From contig JAESQI010000239.1 in NCBI GenBank assembly GCA_016765255.1, positions 1 through 10,166 of the forward strand: DNA of 10,166 bases, written 5' to 3'. Numbering within the stretch: the first letter of the stretch is position 1; the number at the start of each line of letters is the position of its first letter. This document shows positions 1 through 7,682 of this stretch, piece after piece. The notes under the pieces are model-generated. The model was not told where the DNA came from and made no database searches. It was given only the letters and a program-made list of their open reading frames with translations. Position numbers and translations under genes: made by a program. Origin of the DNA: Robiginitomaculum sp. GTDB lineage: Bacteria > Pseudomonadota > Alphaproteobacteria > Caulobacterales > Maricaulaceae.

Positions 1-1
1 A

Positions 2-862
2 AATGAGGGCGGGCCAGCTTTTACGGTCAATGATTGCCAATTGGACGCTGGTGGCGCGGCGGGGGTCAATCGTTTGACGCTGATTACGGGGCCAAATATG
101 GCAGGTAAATCAACCTATCTTCGGCAAAATGCCCTGATGTTTATTCTGGCTCAATCTGGGTGTTTTGTGCCAGCAAGACGAGCGGAAATCGGAATTGCGG
201 ACGCTCTGTTTTCGCGGGTTGGGGCGTCGGATGATTTGTCACGTGGGCGGTCAACCTTTATGACTGAAATGATCGAGACCGCAGCAATTCTAAATCAGGC
301 CACTCCCCGTACATTTGTAATATTAGACGAGATCGGTCGGGGGACATCTACATTTGACGGGCTTGCGATTGCGTGGGCGACAACCGAACATTTACACACT
401 GTCAATATGTGCCGCGCCTTGTTTGCAACACATTATCATGAATTAACGGCTTTGGTAGATACGCTGGGCCATGCTGGAAATGCCAGTTTAAGGGCTAAGG
501 AGTGGGAGGGTGATTTGGTATTTTTGCACGACGTTAAGCCCGGCCCTGCTGATAAATCCTACGGCGTACAAGTGGCGAAACTAGCTGGCCTGCCCCCTGC
601 CGCCATATTGCGAGCCCGCGACGTGTTGGAACGGCTGGAATCAGAGGCGAATAACAACAAACAAGGCGAGGCAAATATATTGGGAGGCTTGCCATTGTTT
701 AGCGCCCCGACGCCCCCTCTTAATGCCAAGCCATCAAAAATTGATCTGGCTGTGCAGAGTTTAGAAATTGATGATTTGTCGCCACGCGAAGCTCTTGAAT
801 TTTTATATGATTTAAAATCCTTAATGCATAAAAAGACGAATAAAAATGCGGGGCCGACATGA
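2..862 (+). CDS. mutS: DNA mismatch repair ATPase MutS, C-terminal part (5' truncated by window edge)
   Basis: MutS recognises mismatches as a dimer and uses ATP to recruit MutL. The frame is open from base 2, so the gene enters from the left; a TTG at 41 in this frame is internal, not the start. About 286 residues remain, the C-terminal third of a protein that is usually 850-900 residues. Visible motifs: Walker A GPNMAGKST (bases 89-115), the ABC-type signature region around bases 200-270 (DDLSRGRSTF), Walker B ending LDEIGRGTSTFDG (around 320-360), and the conserved ATHYHEL switch (around 424-445). The tail ends with the helix-turn-helix segment LSPREALEFLYDLK typical of the C-terminal dimerisation region. 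The mismatch-binding, connector and lever domains lie outside the window. The stop overlaps the glnD start as ATGA, so the two are probably co-translated. Identification is secure; completeness cannot be judged. Confidence 0.97.
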   Translation, partial: NEGGPAFTVNDCQLDAGGAAGVNRLTLITGPNMAGKSTYLRQNALMFILAQSGCFVPARRAEIGIADALFSRVGASDDLSRGRSTFMTEMIETAAILNQATPRTFVILDEIGRGTSTFDGLAIAWATTEHLHTVNMCRALFATHYHELTALVDTLGHAGNASLRAKEWEGDLVFLHDVKPGPADKSYGVQVAKLAGLPPAAILRARDVLERLESEANNNKQGEANILGGLPLFSAPTPPLNAKPSKIDLAVQSLEIDDLSPREALEFLYDLKSLMHKKTNKNAGPT

Positions 863-3669
863 CAAGCTTGACACCAACCCAAATGCATATGGATAAAAAT
901 TTATATGCGCAATTATCGGCTCTTGACGACAAGAGCGATAAAAAAAAGATCATCAAGATTTGCCAATTCGCTTTACAAAAAGCGGTAGATGAAATCCAAA
1001 CCAAATTCGAAGCCAAAAGCCTAAACGGCATAGAAACGGCAACGGCCATTGCCAGTGCGCATGACGATTTATTACAAGCCCTATTTACGTTCGCGACCAA
1101 AGACATTTTCCCGAATAAAAACGCAACAACAGAAACCATATCCCTCTGTGCGGTGGGTGGGTATGGGCGCGGAGAAATGGCCCCATATTCTGATCTTGAT
1201 TTGATGTTTTTAATCGCAAGTAAAAAGCCTACCAAACGGTGTAGCGAGATAACTGAATATATTTTGTATATGTTATGGGATTTGAAATTAAAAATCGGCC
1301 ATGCTTTGCGAAGTCCTGAGCAATGTATTGAATTAGCCCGCACTGACGATACGGTGTTATCGGCTCTCCTTGATTTGCGGCTTGTGGCGGGGCCGCCCGA
1401 GCAAGCCAGTATATTGGTTTGGCTTTTGCGTAAAGAGCGTACACGCGGTAAAATTCGCAGCTATATTTCCGCCAAACTAAAAGCTCGCGATGGCCGCCAC
1501 GCGAAAGCGGGCAATTCACGTTATGTCATAGAGCCCAATATAAAAGAAGGTAAGGGTGGCCTGCGCGATTTGCACGAACTCTACTGGATTGCCCGTTTTG
1601 TTTACGGCAAGAAGGGTAGTGCTAAAACCGACGCGCCTTTAAAACCACATGGGGTCATCGCCTATATTCGCCACGGACTGCTAAATGCAAAAGATGCAAA
1701 ACGCTTTAACAGCGCCGCCGAATTCCTGTGGCAAGTACGGCATAATCTGCATTATATTGCGGGTCGGGCGACAGAAAGCTTAAGCTTTGATCGGCAAGAC
1801 GCGCTGGCCGTTCGCATGGGCTATACCCAAGGTGCGCCCGAAGACCGGGTGGCAGAATTTATGCGTACCTATTTTATGACAGCGCGTGAAGTGGGGGCGC
1901 TCACCCGTATTGCTTGCGCTAAGCTTGAGAGCCAAAGCGCTATTTTATTGCCGCAAGGCCTCGACCGATTTTTACCGACGACGCGGCGGGGCTTAAAGCA
2001 ACCGGGGTTTGTCCTAGAACACGGGCGGCTTAATTTTGCGTCCGCGAAAGCTCTCAAGAAAAACCCTCTGTATATCTTGCGCCTGTTTCAAATTGCGGGG
2101 GCGCGTAATCTGGATATTCATCCAGATGCCTTTTCCGCCCTGTTGCTCAATATGGGACTGATTGATGACGACTTTAGAGCCAACCTAGACGCCAGTGACA
2201 TATTTATGGATATTTTGCTCAAAAGCATGGCCCCAGGGGCAGTGCTGCAAACCATGAATGAGGCCAGTGTTCTCGGCGCTTACTTGCCAGAATTTGGCGC
2301 CATTGTCGCCCGCACTCAATTTAACATGCACCATGCTTATACGGTTGATGATCATACAATATCCCTGATTAAGTTTTTACATGATTTGGAAAGCGGAGAA
2401 CTGGCTCGTGAACATCCATTGGTAACAGGGTTTCTAAAAGACCTCGCCAGCCGTCATCGCAAATGCCTTTATCTGGCTTGTCTATTTCATGATGTGGGCA
2501 AAAGCGAAGGCGATCAATGTCTGGACGGGGCGAGGATGGCAAGGCGCGCCACGCAGCGCATGGGGCTATCAGATAGTGAAAGCGATACCGTGAGCTGGCT
2601 GGTGCGCAATCATTTGGAAATGAGTGAGACAGCGCAAAGACGCGATATCACAGACCCGGATACAGTTGAAGGATTTGCCAAAACGGTTGGTTCTATTGCG
2701 CGCTTGCAAATGTTAACGGCTCTCACCGTCGTTGATATCAAGGCCGTGGGGCCCGGCATATGGAATGACTGGAAAGGCGAATTATTACGCCAGCTCTACC
2801 GAAGTGCACGCCAAGTCTTACTCGGTGATCACGACGCAGGGCAAGAGGCGGGCGCAGACTATGACCTAGATGATTTATGTGCACAGCTTGACCCGCTCAT
2901 TGCCGAGAAAATAAGACCAATGTTCACCTCTCTGTTTTCAGACAAGGGGGCCTCTTATTGGAATACGACCCTAAAGGACGTGCAAGTCCAGCACGCAGGA
3001 TTTTTCGCGGATGCGCTGGCTTCTTTTGCAAAAACTGATAATGACGGGGCGCATCATTTCGTCCGTACCACTTTAAACCGCTCTAAGGACATTACAGAGC
3101 TTTGGATTCTAAGTGTTGATCGCCTGCACTTATTTGCTGATATTACGGGGGCGATTGCCATGTGCGGCGCCTCTGTGACAGGGGCGCATTTGCATACGGG
3201 CGATGATGGTCTGGTGTTTAATATTTTCTATTTGCAAAATCCTGAAGGGTTAGCTTTTGGTCGACAAACGCTGCGTAGGTTAGAGAAGTTGGAAGCTGCG
3301 ACACTGCTTGCATTGAACGGGCAGGGCGTTGACCAAGTTTTACCGCCTGCAATAATCTCTCGCCGCGCCGACGCTATTCCCATCCATCCAAGGGCGTCCG
3401 TTATGATGTCGGGAATTGATACGGCCATTATTGAAGTCTCTGGTCGGGATAGACCTGGTCTTCTCTGTGATCTCGGGCGGGTATTGGCAGATCACGATTT
3501 GTCGATCCGCTCGGCCCATGTTGAAGTGTTAGGCCCCAAAGCCATTGATGTATTTTATGTGGCTATTGACGCGGAAAACCCTTTGCAAGAACAGGTATTG
3601 CAGGCCGACCTTATGCGAGTATTGGCAGGCCAAACTCTGACAGCTAAACAACATGAGACCGCGTCGTGA
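859..3669 (+). CDS. glnD: Bifunctional [protein-PII] uridylyltransferase / uridylyl-removing enzyme GlnD
   Basis: GlnD is the cytosolic glutamine sensor: it uridylylates PII proteins when glutamine is low and removes UMP when it is high. The 936-residue length fits the family. Domain order is complete. The nucleotidyltransferase core GGYGRGE..PYSDLDL spans residues 100-115, with probable metal-binding D112 and D114. Next comes the GlnD-specific helical linker, with the segment EPNIKEGKGGLRDLHELYW near residue 230. The HD domain begins with YTVDDHT (near residue 494) and has H544-D545 in LFHDVGK. ACT1 lies at about 748-830 and ACT2 at about 855-930 (GRDRPGLLCDLGRVL), the glutamine-sensing part. 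One oddity: the family's GDHS motif after HDxxK reads GDQC here (Q553), which may affect the uridylyl-removing site. The ATG start overlaps the mutS stop by 4 bases, and the stop overlaps the murJ GTG by 4 bases. Confidence 0.96.
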   Translation: MTSLTPTQMHMDKNLYAQLSALDDKSDKKKIIKICQFALQKAVDEIQTKFEAKSLNGIETATAIASAHDDLLQALFTFATKDIFPNKNATTETISLCAVGGYGRGEMAPYSDLDLMFLIASKKPTKRCSEITEYILYMLWDLKLKIGHALRSPEQCIELARTDDTVLSALLDLRLVAGPPEQASILVWLLRKERTRGKIRSYISAKLKARDGRHAKAGNSRYVIEPNIKEGKGGLRDLHELYWIARFVYGKKGSAKTDAPLKPHGVIAYIRHGLLNAKDAKRFNSAAEFLWQVRHNLHYIAGRATESLSFDRQDALAVRMGYTQGAPEDRVAEFMRTYFMTAREVGALTRIACAKLESQSAILLPQGLDRFLPTTRRGLKQPGFVLEHGRLNFASAKALKKNPLYILRLFQIAGARNLDIHPDAFSALLLNMGLIDDDFRANLDASDIFMDILLKSMAPGAVLQTMNEASVLGAYLPEFGAIVARTQFNMHHAYTVDDHTISLIKFLHDLESGELAREHPLVTGFLKDLASRHRKCLYLACLFHDVGKSEGDQCLDGARMARRATQRMGLSDSESDTVSWLVRNHLEMSETAQRRDITDPDTVEGFAKTVGSIARLQMLTALTVVDIKAVGPGIWNDWKGELLRQLYRSARQVLLGDHDAGQEAGADYDLDDLCAQLDPLIAEKIRPMFTSLFSDKGASYWNTTLKDVQVQHAGFFADALASFAKTDNDGAHHFVRTTLNRSKDITELWILSVDRLHLFADITGAIAMCGASVTGAHLHTGDDGLVFNIFYLQNPEGLAFGRQTLRRLEKLEAATLLALNGQGVDQVLPPAIISRRADAIPIHPRASVMMSGIDTAIIEVSGRDRPGLLCDLGRVLADHDLSIRSAHVEVLGPKAIDVFYVAIDAENPLQEQVLQADLMRVLAGQTLTAKQHETAS

Positions 3670-5249
3670 GACTGATTAAGTCAACAGCGATTATCGGTAG
3701 CCTTACCCTAATGAGCCGGGTTCTGGGCTTGGTACGCGATACATTAACGGCCAATTTTTTAGGCGCAGGGCCGGTCAATGACGCGTTGGTCACAGCCTAT
3801 AAAATTCCCAATACATTTAGGCGGATTTTTGCAGAAGGCGCGTTTAACGCCGCCTTCGTTCCGCTTTATGCGCGCCGCATCGAAGAAGACGGCGAGGCTG
3901 GAGCGGATAATTTTGCCTCAGAGAGCTTGGCGGCTTTATTTCTCATGGTGGCTGCTTTGGTCATCGTGTTCGAGTTGACCATGCCGTGGACACTTAATTT
4001 GTTCGGGGCAGGGTTAGGGCGCGAAGCTCTTAGTCCCAATGCTGATTTTCCCCAAAATTTATCGTCCTATGATTTGGCGGTTATTGGCGCGCAACTCACC
4101 ATGCCTTATCTGTTGCTTATTTCACTCACCGCAATGTTTTCGGGAATTCTCAACACACGCCATCATTTTGCTGCCGCCGCCTTTGCCCCCGTATTGCTAA
4201 ACTCTGCTTTGATCGGGGTGTTTATTGTTGCGGGCGGGGCAAAGTGGAGCCAACCACTTTTGGTGCTTTATTTGTGTATCGGCATGGCGGTATCGGGAAT
4301 TTTTCAGCTTAGTCTCGTGGTCTGGGCCTGCCGTAAGGCGGGGGTGAGGCTTAAAATAAAACGTCCGCGCCTAACCCCGGGTGTGAAACGGCTATTTGTC
4401 TTGGGCGTACCTGGCACATTGGCGGCAGGCATCACCCATATCAATATTATGGTGTCCCATAATATATCGACCGCGCAAGCAGGCGCGCCGTCTTGGCTCA
4501 ATTACGCCGATAGACTTTATCAACTTCCTTTGGGCATTATCGGTATTGCCATGGGGGTTGCATTATTGCCCGCACTCACGCGGCACTTGCGCGGCGGGGA
4601 CGAAAAGGGGGCGAGAGATAGCCTTAACCGCGCCTTTGAAATTGCCGCTTTTCTCACTCTACCCGCCGCTATGGCCCTCGCCGCCATGCCGGAATTTCTC
4701 ATAGCTGGCATTTTCGAACGCGGCGCTTTTACCCAAGCAGACACACAAGCTACCAGTAAAGCCCTGCGCATGTTTGCCTTTGGCCTGCCAGCGTTTATTT
4801 TGATAAAAGTCCTAACCCCTGCATTTTTTGCGCGAGAGAACACCAAAACGCCGATGATCTATGCAGGTCTGTCGGCGATCATCAATCTTGGGCTTGGTTA
4901 TTATTTGTTTGTGACCATCGGATTTTGGGGACTGGCCATTGCCACTTCAATTGCTGCGTGGGTAAATGTGTTTTTTCTCACCCGCATATTGTTAAAAGAC
5001 GGAAATTTTACGCCGGACGCAAGGCTGTTGACCCGTGTGCCAAGGATTGCTCTGGCCAGTCTTGTTATGGGTGTTGGCATATTTTATCTGTCTGGATATT
5101 ACAGCGATGGAGTGGGGCAAGGCCTGGTTCGCTCTTATGGCCATCTCATCCTTGTCACGGGCCTCGGATTAGTCCTTTATGCCCTTGCCGCCTTTACTTT
5201 GCGGGCCTATAGCATATCTGAAATTCGTAGCTCTCTTGGTAGAAAATAA
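3666..5249 (+). CDS. murJ: Lipid II flippase MurJ (MviN family)
   Basis: MurJ moves the peptidoglycan precursor lipid II across the inner membrane. The 527-residue protein is hydrophobic throughout, with spacing consistent with the family's 14 membrane helices. The N-terminus has the hallmark MSRVLGLVRD, then NDALVTAYKIPN, then FRRIFAEGAFNAAFVP. Residues equivalent to the functionally important E. coli R18, R24, D39 and R52 occur at the same numbers here, and the YADRLYQLP motif carries the equivalent of R270 at about residue 283. The GTG start at 3666 overlaps the glnD TGA in a GTGA arrangement. No good ribosome-binding site precedes it, so coupling to glnD translation is likely. The gene ends 2 bases before trpS. 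The glnD-murJ-trpS order is common in alphaproteobacteria, to my knowledge. No truncation or frameshift is seen. Confidence 0.96.
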   Translation: MRLIKSTAIIGSLTLMSRVLGLVRDTLTANFLGAGPVNDALVTAYKIPNTFRRIFAEGAFNAAFVPLYARRIEEDGEAGADNFASESLAALFLMVAALVIVFELTMPWTLNLFGAGLGREALSPNADFPQNLSSYDLAVIGAQLTMPYLLLISLTAMFSGILNTRHHFAAAAFAPVLLNSALIGVFIVAGGAKWSQPLLVLYLCIGMAVSGIFQLSLVVWACRKAGVRLKIKRPRLTPGVKRLFVLGVPGTLAAGITHINIMVSHNISTAQAGAPSWLNYADRLYQLPLGIIGIAMGVALLPALTRHLRGGDEKGARDSLNRAFEIAAFLTLPAAMALAAMPEFLIAGIFERGAFTQADTQATSKALRMFAFGLPAFILIKVLTPAFFARENTKTPMIYAGLSAIINLGLGYYLFVTIGFWGLAIATSIAAWVNVFFLTRILLKDGNFTPDARLLTRVPRIALASLVMGVGIFYLSGYYSDGVGQGLVRSYGHLILVTGLGLVLYALAAFTLRAYSISEIRSSLGRK

Positions 5250-5251
5250 AT

Positions 5252-6289
5252 ATGTCCCAGCCAGCCGTAAAATATACAGGCCCACCCCGTGTGTTCTCTG
5301 GTATGCAGCCAACGGGTGATCTACATTTGGGCAATTATCTCGGCGCGCTTAAGAAATTCGTTGACCTACAACACAGCCATGAATGTGTGTATTGCATTGT
5401 AGATCTGCACGCAGTTACAGTCTGGCAAGACCCCAAAATTTTGGCTGCCCAAACCCGCAATATTGCAGCCGCCTATTTGGCGGCGGGGGTTGATCCTGAC
5501 AAGGCGATCATTTATCCGCAATCCGCCGTGCGCGGGCACACGGAACTGGCGTGGTTTTTTAATTGTGTCGCCCGCATTGGCTGGCTGTCGCGCATGACCC
5601 AGTTCAAAGAAAAGTCGGGCAAAAATTCTGAAAATATGTCGGTCGGACTTTATGATTATCCGGTATTGCAAGCGGCTGATATTTTGCTGTTTAAAGCCAC
5701 TCATGTCCCCGTGGGCGAAGACCAGAAACAACATTTGGAACTGTCTCGCGATATTGCGCAAAAGTTCAATAATGATTTCGAAGTGCCTGGGTTTTTTCCC
5801 CTGCCCGAACCTTTGATCAAAGGGCCTGGGGCGCGGATTATGTCTTTGCGTGACGGAACAAAGAAAATGTCAAAATCTGACCCGTCGGTTAATTCACGCA
5901 TTAACCTCACCGATAATGCCGACGCTATTGCTAAAAAAATTCGCAAAGCCAAAACGGACGCAGGTGTTATTCCCGAGAGCTTAAAAGAGTTGGACGATAG
6001 ACCAGAACTGGCAAACCTTGTCGGGATTTACGGGGCTTTTGCAGAGATATCCAAACAACAGGTTTTGGATAAATATGCGGGCAAAGGCTTTGGTGTGTTT
6101 AAGCCTGCACTTGCCGAATTGGCGGTCGAAATCCTACATCCGATCACCGAGCGCATGAATGATTATTTAAAAAACCCAGACGAGACCGACAGGGTTTTGG
6201 CCAAAGGAGCGCAGGCCGCCAATCAAATAGCCGAGCCTATTTTGGCCGAGATCCGCGACGTGATGGGTTTTTGGAAACTGAAGCCTTAG
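5252..6289 (+). CDS. trpS: Tryptophanyl-tRNA synthetase
   Basis: This class I aminoacyl-tRNA synthetase charges tRNA-Trp in the cytosol. The 345-residue length is normal for bacterial TrpS. The Rossmann-fold signature begins FSGMQPTGDLHLGNYLGAL (residues 16-33), which contains the HIGH-equivalent HLGN. The conserved VPVGEDQKQHLEL segment lies at residues 152-164, and the KMSKS loop is exact at 205-209, followed by DPS. The C-terminal helical anticodon-binding part is present (GIYGAFAE... to the end). The ATG lies 2 bases after the murJ stop, with a purine-rich AGAAAATAAAT immediately upstream. There is no sign of a leader peptide or T-box in the 2-base gap, so expression appears to depend on the upstream operon promoter. 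Identification is secure. Confidence 0.97.
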   Translation: MSQPAVKYTGPPRVFSGMQPTGDLHLGNYLGALKKFVDLQHSHECVYCIVDLHAVTVWQDPKILAAQTRNIAAAYLAAGVDPDKAIIYPQSAVRGHTELAWFFNCVARIGWLSRMTQFKEKSGKNSENMSVGLYDYPVLQAADILLFKATHVPVGEDQKQHLELSRDIAQKFNNDFEVPGFFPLPEPLIKGPGARIMSLRDGTKKMSKSDPSVNSRINLTDNADAIAKKIRKAKTDAGVIPESLKELDDRPELANLVGIYGAFAEISKQQVLDKYAGKGFGVFKPALAELAVEILHPITERMNDYLKNPDETDRVLAKGAQAANQIAEPILAEIRDVMGFWKLKP

Positions 6290-6309
6290 AGAAAAAGAAG
6301 AGACTTCCT

Positions 6310-6813
6310 ATGATCCGTAAAGTATTGATTTATCCTGCCCTTGTCCTATTTGCCCTTTTAGGGAGTGTGACGGCCTATTATTTAACGGGTGATAAGCAGA
6401 ATTTACAGCCAGTTATTCGTGTTGCCAATGTGGCATTTCGTTTACCGGCGCCTGGACAAACTACGGCTGCTGCCTATTTTGATATCATCAATAAAGGCGG
6501 GGCAGACGCGCTTTTATCGGCCACCAGTTCAGCAAGTCCACGGGTGGAACTTCATACGCATTTACACGAAGACGGCGTGATGAAAATGCGCCAAGTCGAC
6601 AGCGTCAAAATTTTAGCCCAGCAGACAACGCAGTTTAAATCGGGTGGTTTGCATGTCATGTTATTTGATTTTGCAATGCCACAAAATACAACATCCATTC
6701 CGCTCACCCTAACGTTCGCCCGTAGCGGGGAAAAACGCGTTGTCGCGATTATCGGGGACAGTCACAGTGAAATGGATCACAGTAAAATGAACCATGAAGA
6801 TATGGGGCATTAG
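6310..6813 (+). CDS. PCuAC-type periplasmic copper(I) chaperone (DUF461 family), with His/Met-rich tail
   Basis: Proteins of this family bind Cu(I) in the periplasm and pass it on, classically for cytochrome oxidase CuA assembly. The 167-residue protein has one N-terminal hydrophobic segment (residues 5-23), either a Sec signal cleaved after VTA (A22) or an uncleaved anchor. The family motif H-x10-M-x21-H-x-M is matched exactly by H82, M93, H115 and M117. The residue usually Met two positions after the first His is His (H84), with another at H86. The last 17 residues carry five His and four Met (HSEMDHSKMNHEDMGH), a possible second metal site. The ATG at 6310 is preceded by purine-rich GAAAAAGAAGAG; a TTG at 6271 in the same frame lies inside trpS and would add a charged segment before the signal, so I reject it. 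It is the last gene of the operon, 20 bases after trpS. No Sco or oxidase gene is visible nearby, so the recipient is unknown. Confidence 0.85.
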   Translation: MIRKVLIYPALVLFALLGSVTAYYLTGDKQNLQPVIRVANVAFRLPAPGQTTAAAYFDIINKGGADALLSATSSASPRVELHTHLHEDGVMKMRQVDSVKILAQQTTQFKSGGLHVMLFDFAMPQNTTSIPLTLTFARSGEKRVVAIIGDSHSEMDHSKMNHEDMGH

Positions 6814-6847
6814 GGCAGTTGTAGTATTTCCAAACCGCGCTCATGCC

Positions 6848-6888
6848 GCCGAAGGGCGGTACCCTTTTCCGCCCTAGGCGTTTTATTT
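6848..6888 (+). terminator. Probable rho-independent terminator of the mutS-glnD-murJ-trpS-PCuAC operon
   Basis: A 7-bp perfect stem AGGGCGG (6853-6859) pairs with CCGCCCT (6869-6875) around a 9-base loop. It can be extended by GCC (6848-6850) with GGC (6877-6879) across a small internal mismatch. One base later comes the tract TTTTATTT (6881-6888). It sits 35 bases after the copper chaperone stop, the right place to end the rightward operon. A competing small hairpin CCGCC-GAAG-GGCGG (6846-6859) shares the left arm. The stem lacks a T tract on the other strand, so it is not an obvious bidirectional terminator. Confidence 0.6.
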
Positions 6889-6896
6889 ACATGGGG

Positions 6897-6914
6897 TTCC
6901 GCTATCCAGCGGAA
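6897..6914 (-). terminator. Hairpin just beyond the leftward protease operon, possible terminator or mRNA end
   Basis: A perfect 7-bp stem, TTCCGCT (6897-6903) with AGCGGAA (6908-6914), encloses a 4-base loop. Read leftward, it begins 18 bases after the stop of the compact M48 gene. No T tract follows it on the minus strand, so it is not a classical intrinsic terminator. It may stabilise the 3' end or pause polymerase before the next hairpin. Confidence 0.3.
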
Positions 6915-6932
6915 TGAGCGAGTATTTGAAGT

Positions 6933-7682
6933 CTAGGGCTTTAAAAACAAATTTTGTTCACGCAGTCGTTTAATTTCAGCCGCCACCTGTTTAAAATGCT
7001 GAGCTCGCTCTTGTTCGTCTTCATTGGTGCCGATACTCATGGGATCAAGAATGGCCTTCTCATAATCGAGACCAGCGCGGGCCAATAAAAATATGGCCCA
7101 TCTATCTGCGCTCCGTTCTGTTTTTGGAGAAATTCCCATCTTTACATGACCGAGTATATTGTGGGCCATTTCGTGGGCGATGACGAGGGAAAGCGGCAGG
7201 TCTTTTATGGTGTTCATCAATCCCGTGGTGACAAAAATACGCTCCCCGTCTGCATAGGCATTGGCTTGGGTTTCAATCCGCACCCGCACTTCATACCCAC
7301 ACCCTATTTCGTCAGTGATAACTTTATCCTCAACGACATCCCCAAATTTCAACCCGCCTTGATCTGGCTTGCTATCGGGGCGAATATAAAAGATGCGGTT
7401 CTGTTCGTCTAAACCCCATAGGGATTTGGCGACGGCTTGAAACTCTTGCGGGTAGTCGGTGAGTGTATGGGTGATAACGACCGTATCTTCCGCTTCCCCC
7501 TTACAAAGTTCTATGCTTGCTTTTCGAAGAGGCCTCGCAAGTGTATCAAGACGTTTGGTCATCGGGATGACGGACTTTAAAATTTCCCGATAAGACATTT
7601 CCCTGTAGGATTGGGAGGGCGGCGGTGTTGCGCATCCAACCCAAAAGACCATAAGGCCTAATACAAGCCAGTTTGCCCTCAA
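6933..7682 (-). CDS. Compact M48-type zinc metalloprotease, probable lipoprotein (downstream paralogue)
   Basis: A 249-residue predicted envelope peptidase. The start is TTG at 7682-7680, chosen because it overlaps the upstream gene's TGA as TTGA and gives a clean export signal; longer versions would run far into the upstream gene. No Shine-Dalgarno sequence is evident, so coupling is likely. The N-terminus MRANWLVLGLMVFWVGCA looks like a lipoprotein signal with C17, though Trp at -3 is unusual. Residues 98-115 (YIRPDSKPDQGGLKFGDVV) resemble the loop of a PDZ-like domain that is cut short. The gluzincin motif HEMAH is at H170-H174, and the likely third zinc ligand E189 is in ERSAD. C60 and C128 match cysteines in the neighbour and could form a disulfide. 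Spacing between H174 and E189 is only 14 residues, and the C-terminal HPxxxxR motif of the neighbour is missing. Active peptidase or degenerate partner are both possible; substrate unknown. Confidence 0.75.
   Translation of the reverse strand: MRANWLVLGLMVFWVGCATPPPSQSYREMSYREILKSVIPMTKRLDTLARPLRKASIELCKGEAEDTVVITHTLTDYPQEFQAVAKSLWGLDEQNRIFYIRPDSKPDQGGLKFGDVVEDKVITDEIGCGYEVRVRIETQANAYADGERIFVTTGLMNTIKDLPLSLVIAHEMAHNILGHVKMGISPKTERSADRWAIFLLARAGLDYEKAILDPMSIGTNEDEQERAQHFKQVAAEIKRLREQNLFLKP

Noticed and set aside
41..862. mutS starting at TTG 41 as a complete small ATPase gene
   Set aside because: The frame is open to base 2 and the upstream codons (ending NDCQ) continue the MutS sequence, so this is a truncation by the window edge.
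6271..6309. Extended start for the copper chaperone at TTG 6271
   Set aside because: It would overlap trpS and put a charged Glu/Lys stretch ahead of the export signal; ATG 6310 has a purine-rich upstream region and a normal signal.
6838..6920. A tRNA gene, because the outer 7-bp arms resemble an acceptor stem at about the right length
   Set aside because: On neither strand is there a T-loop of the TTCRA type next to the acceptor, nor a plausible 5-bp anticodon stem with 7-base loop.
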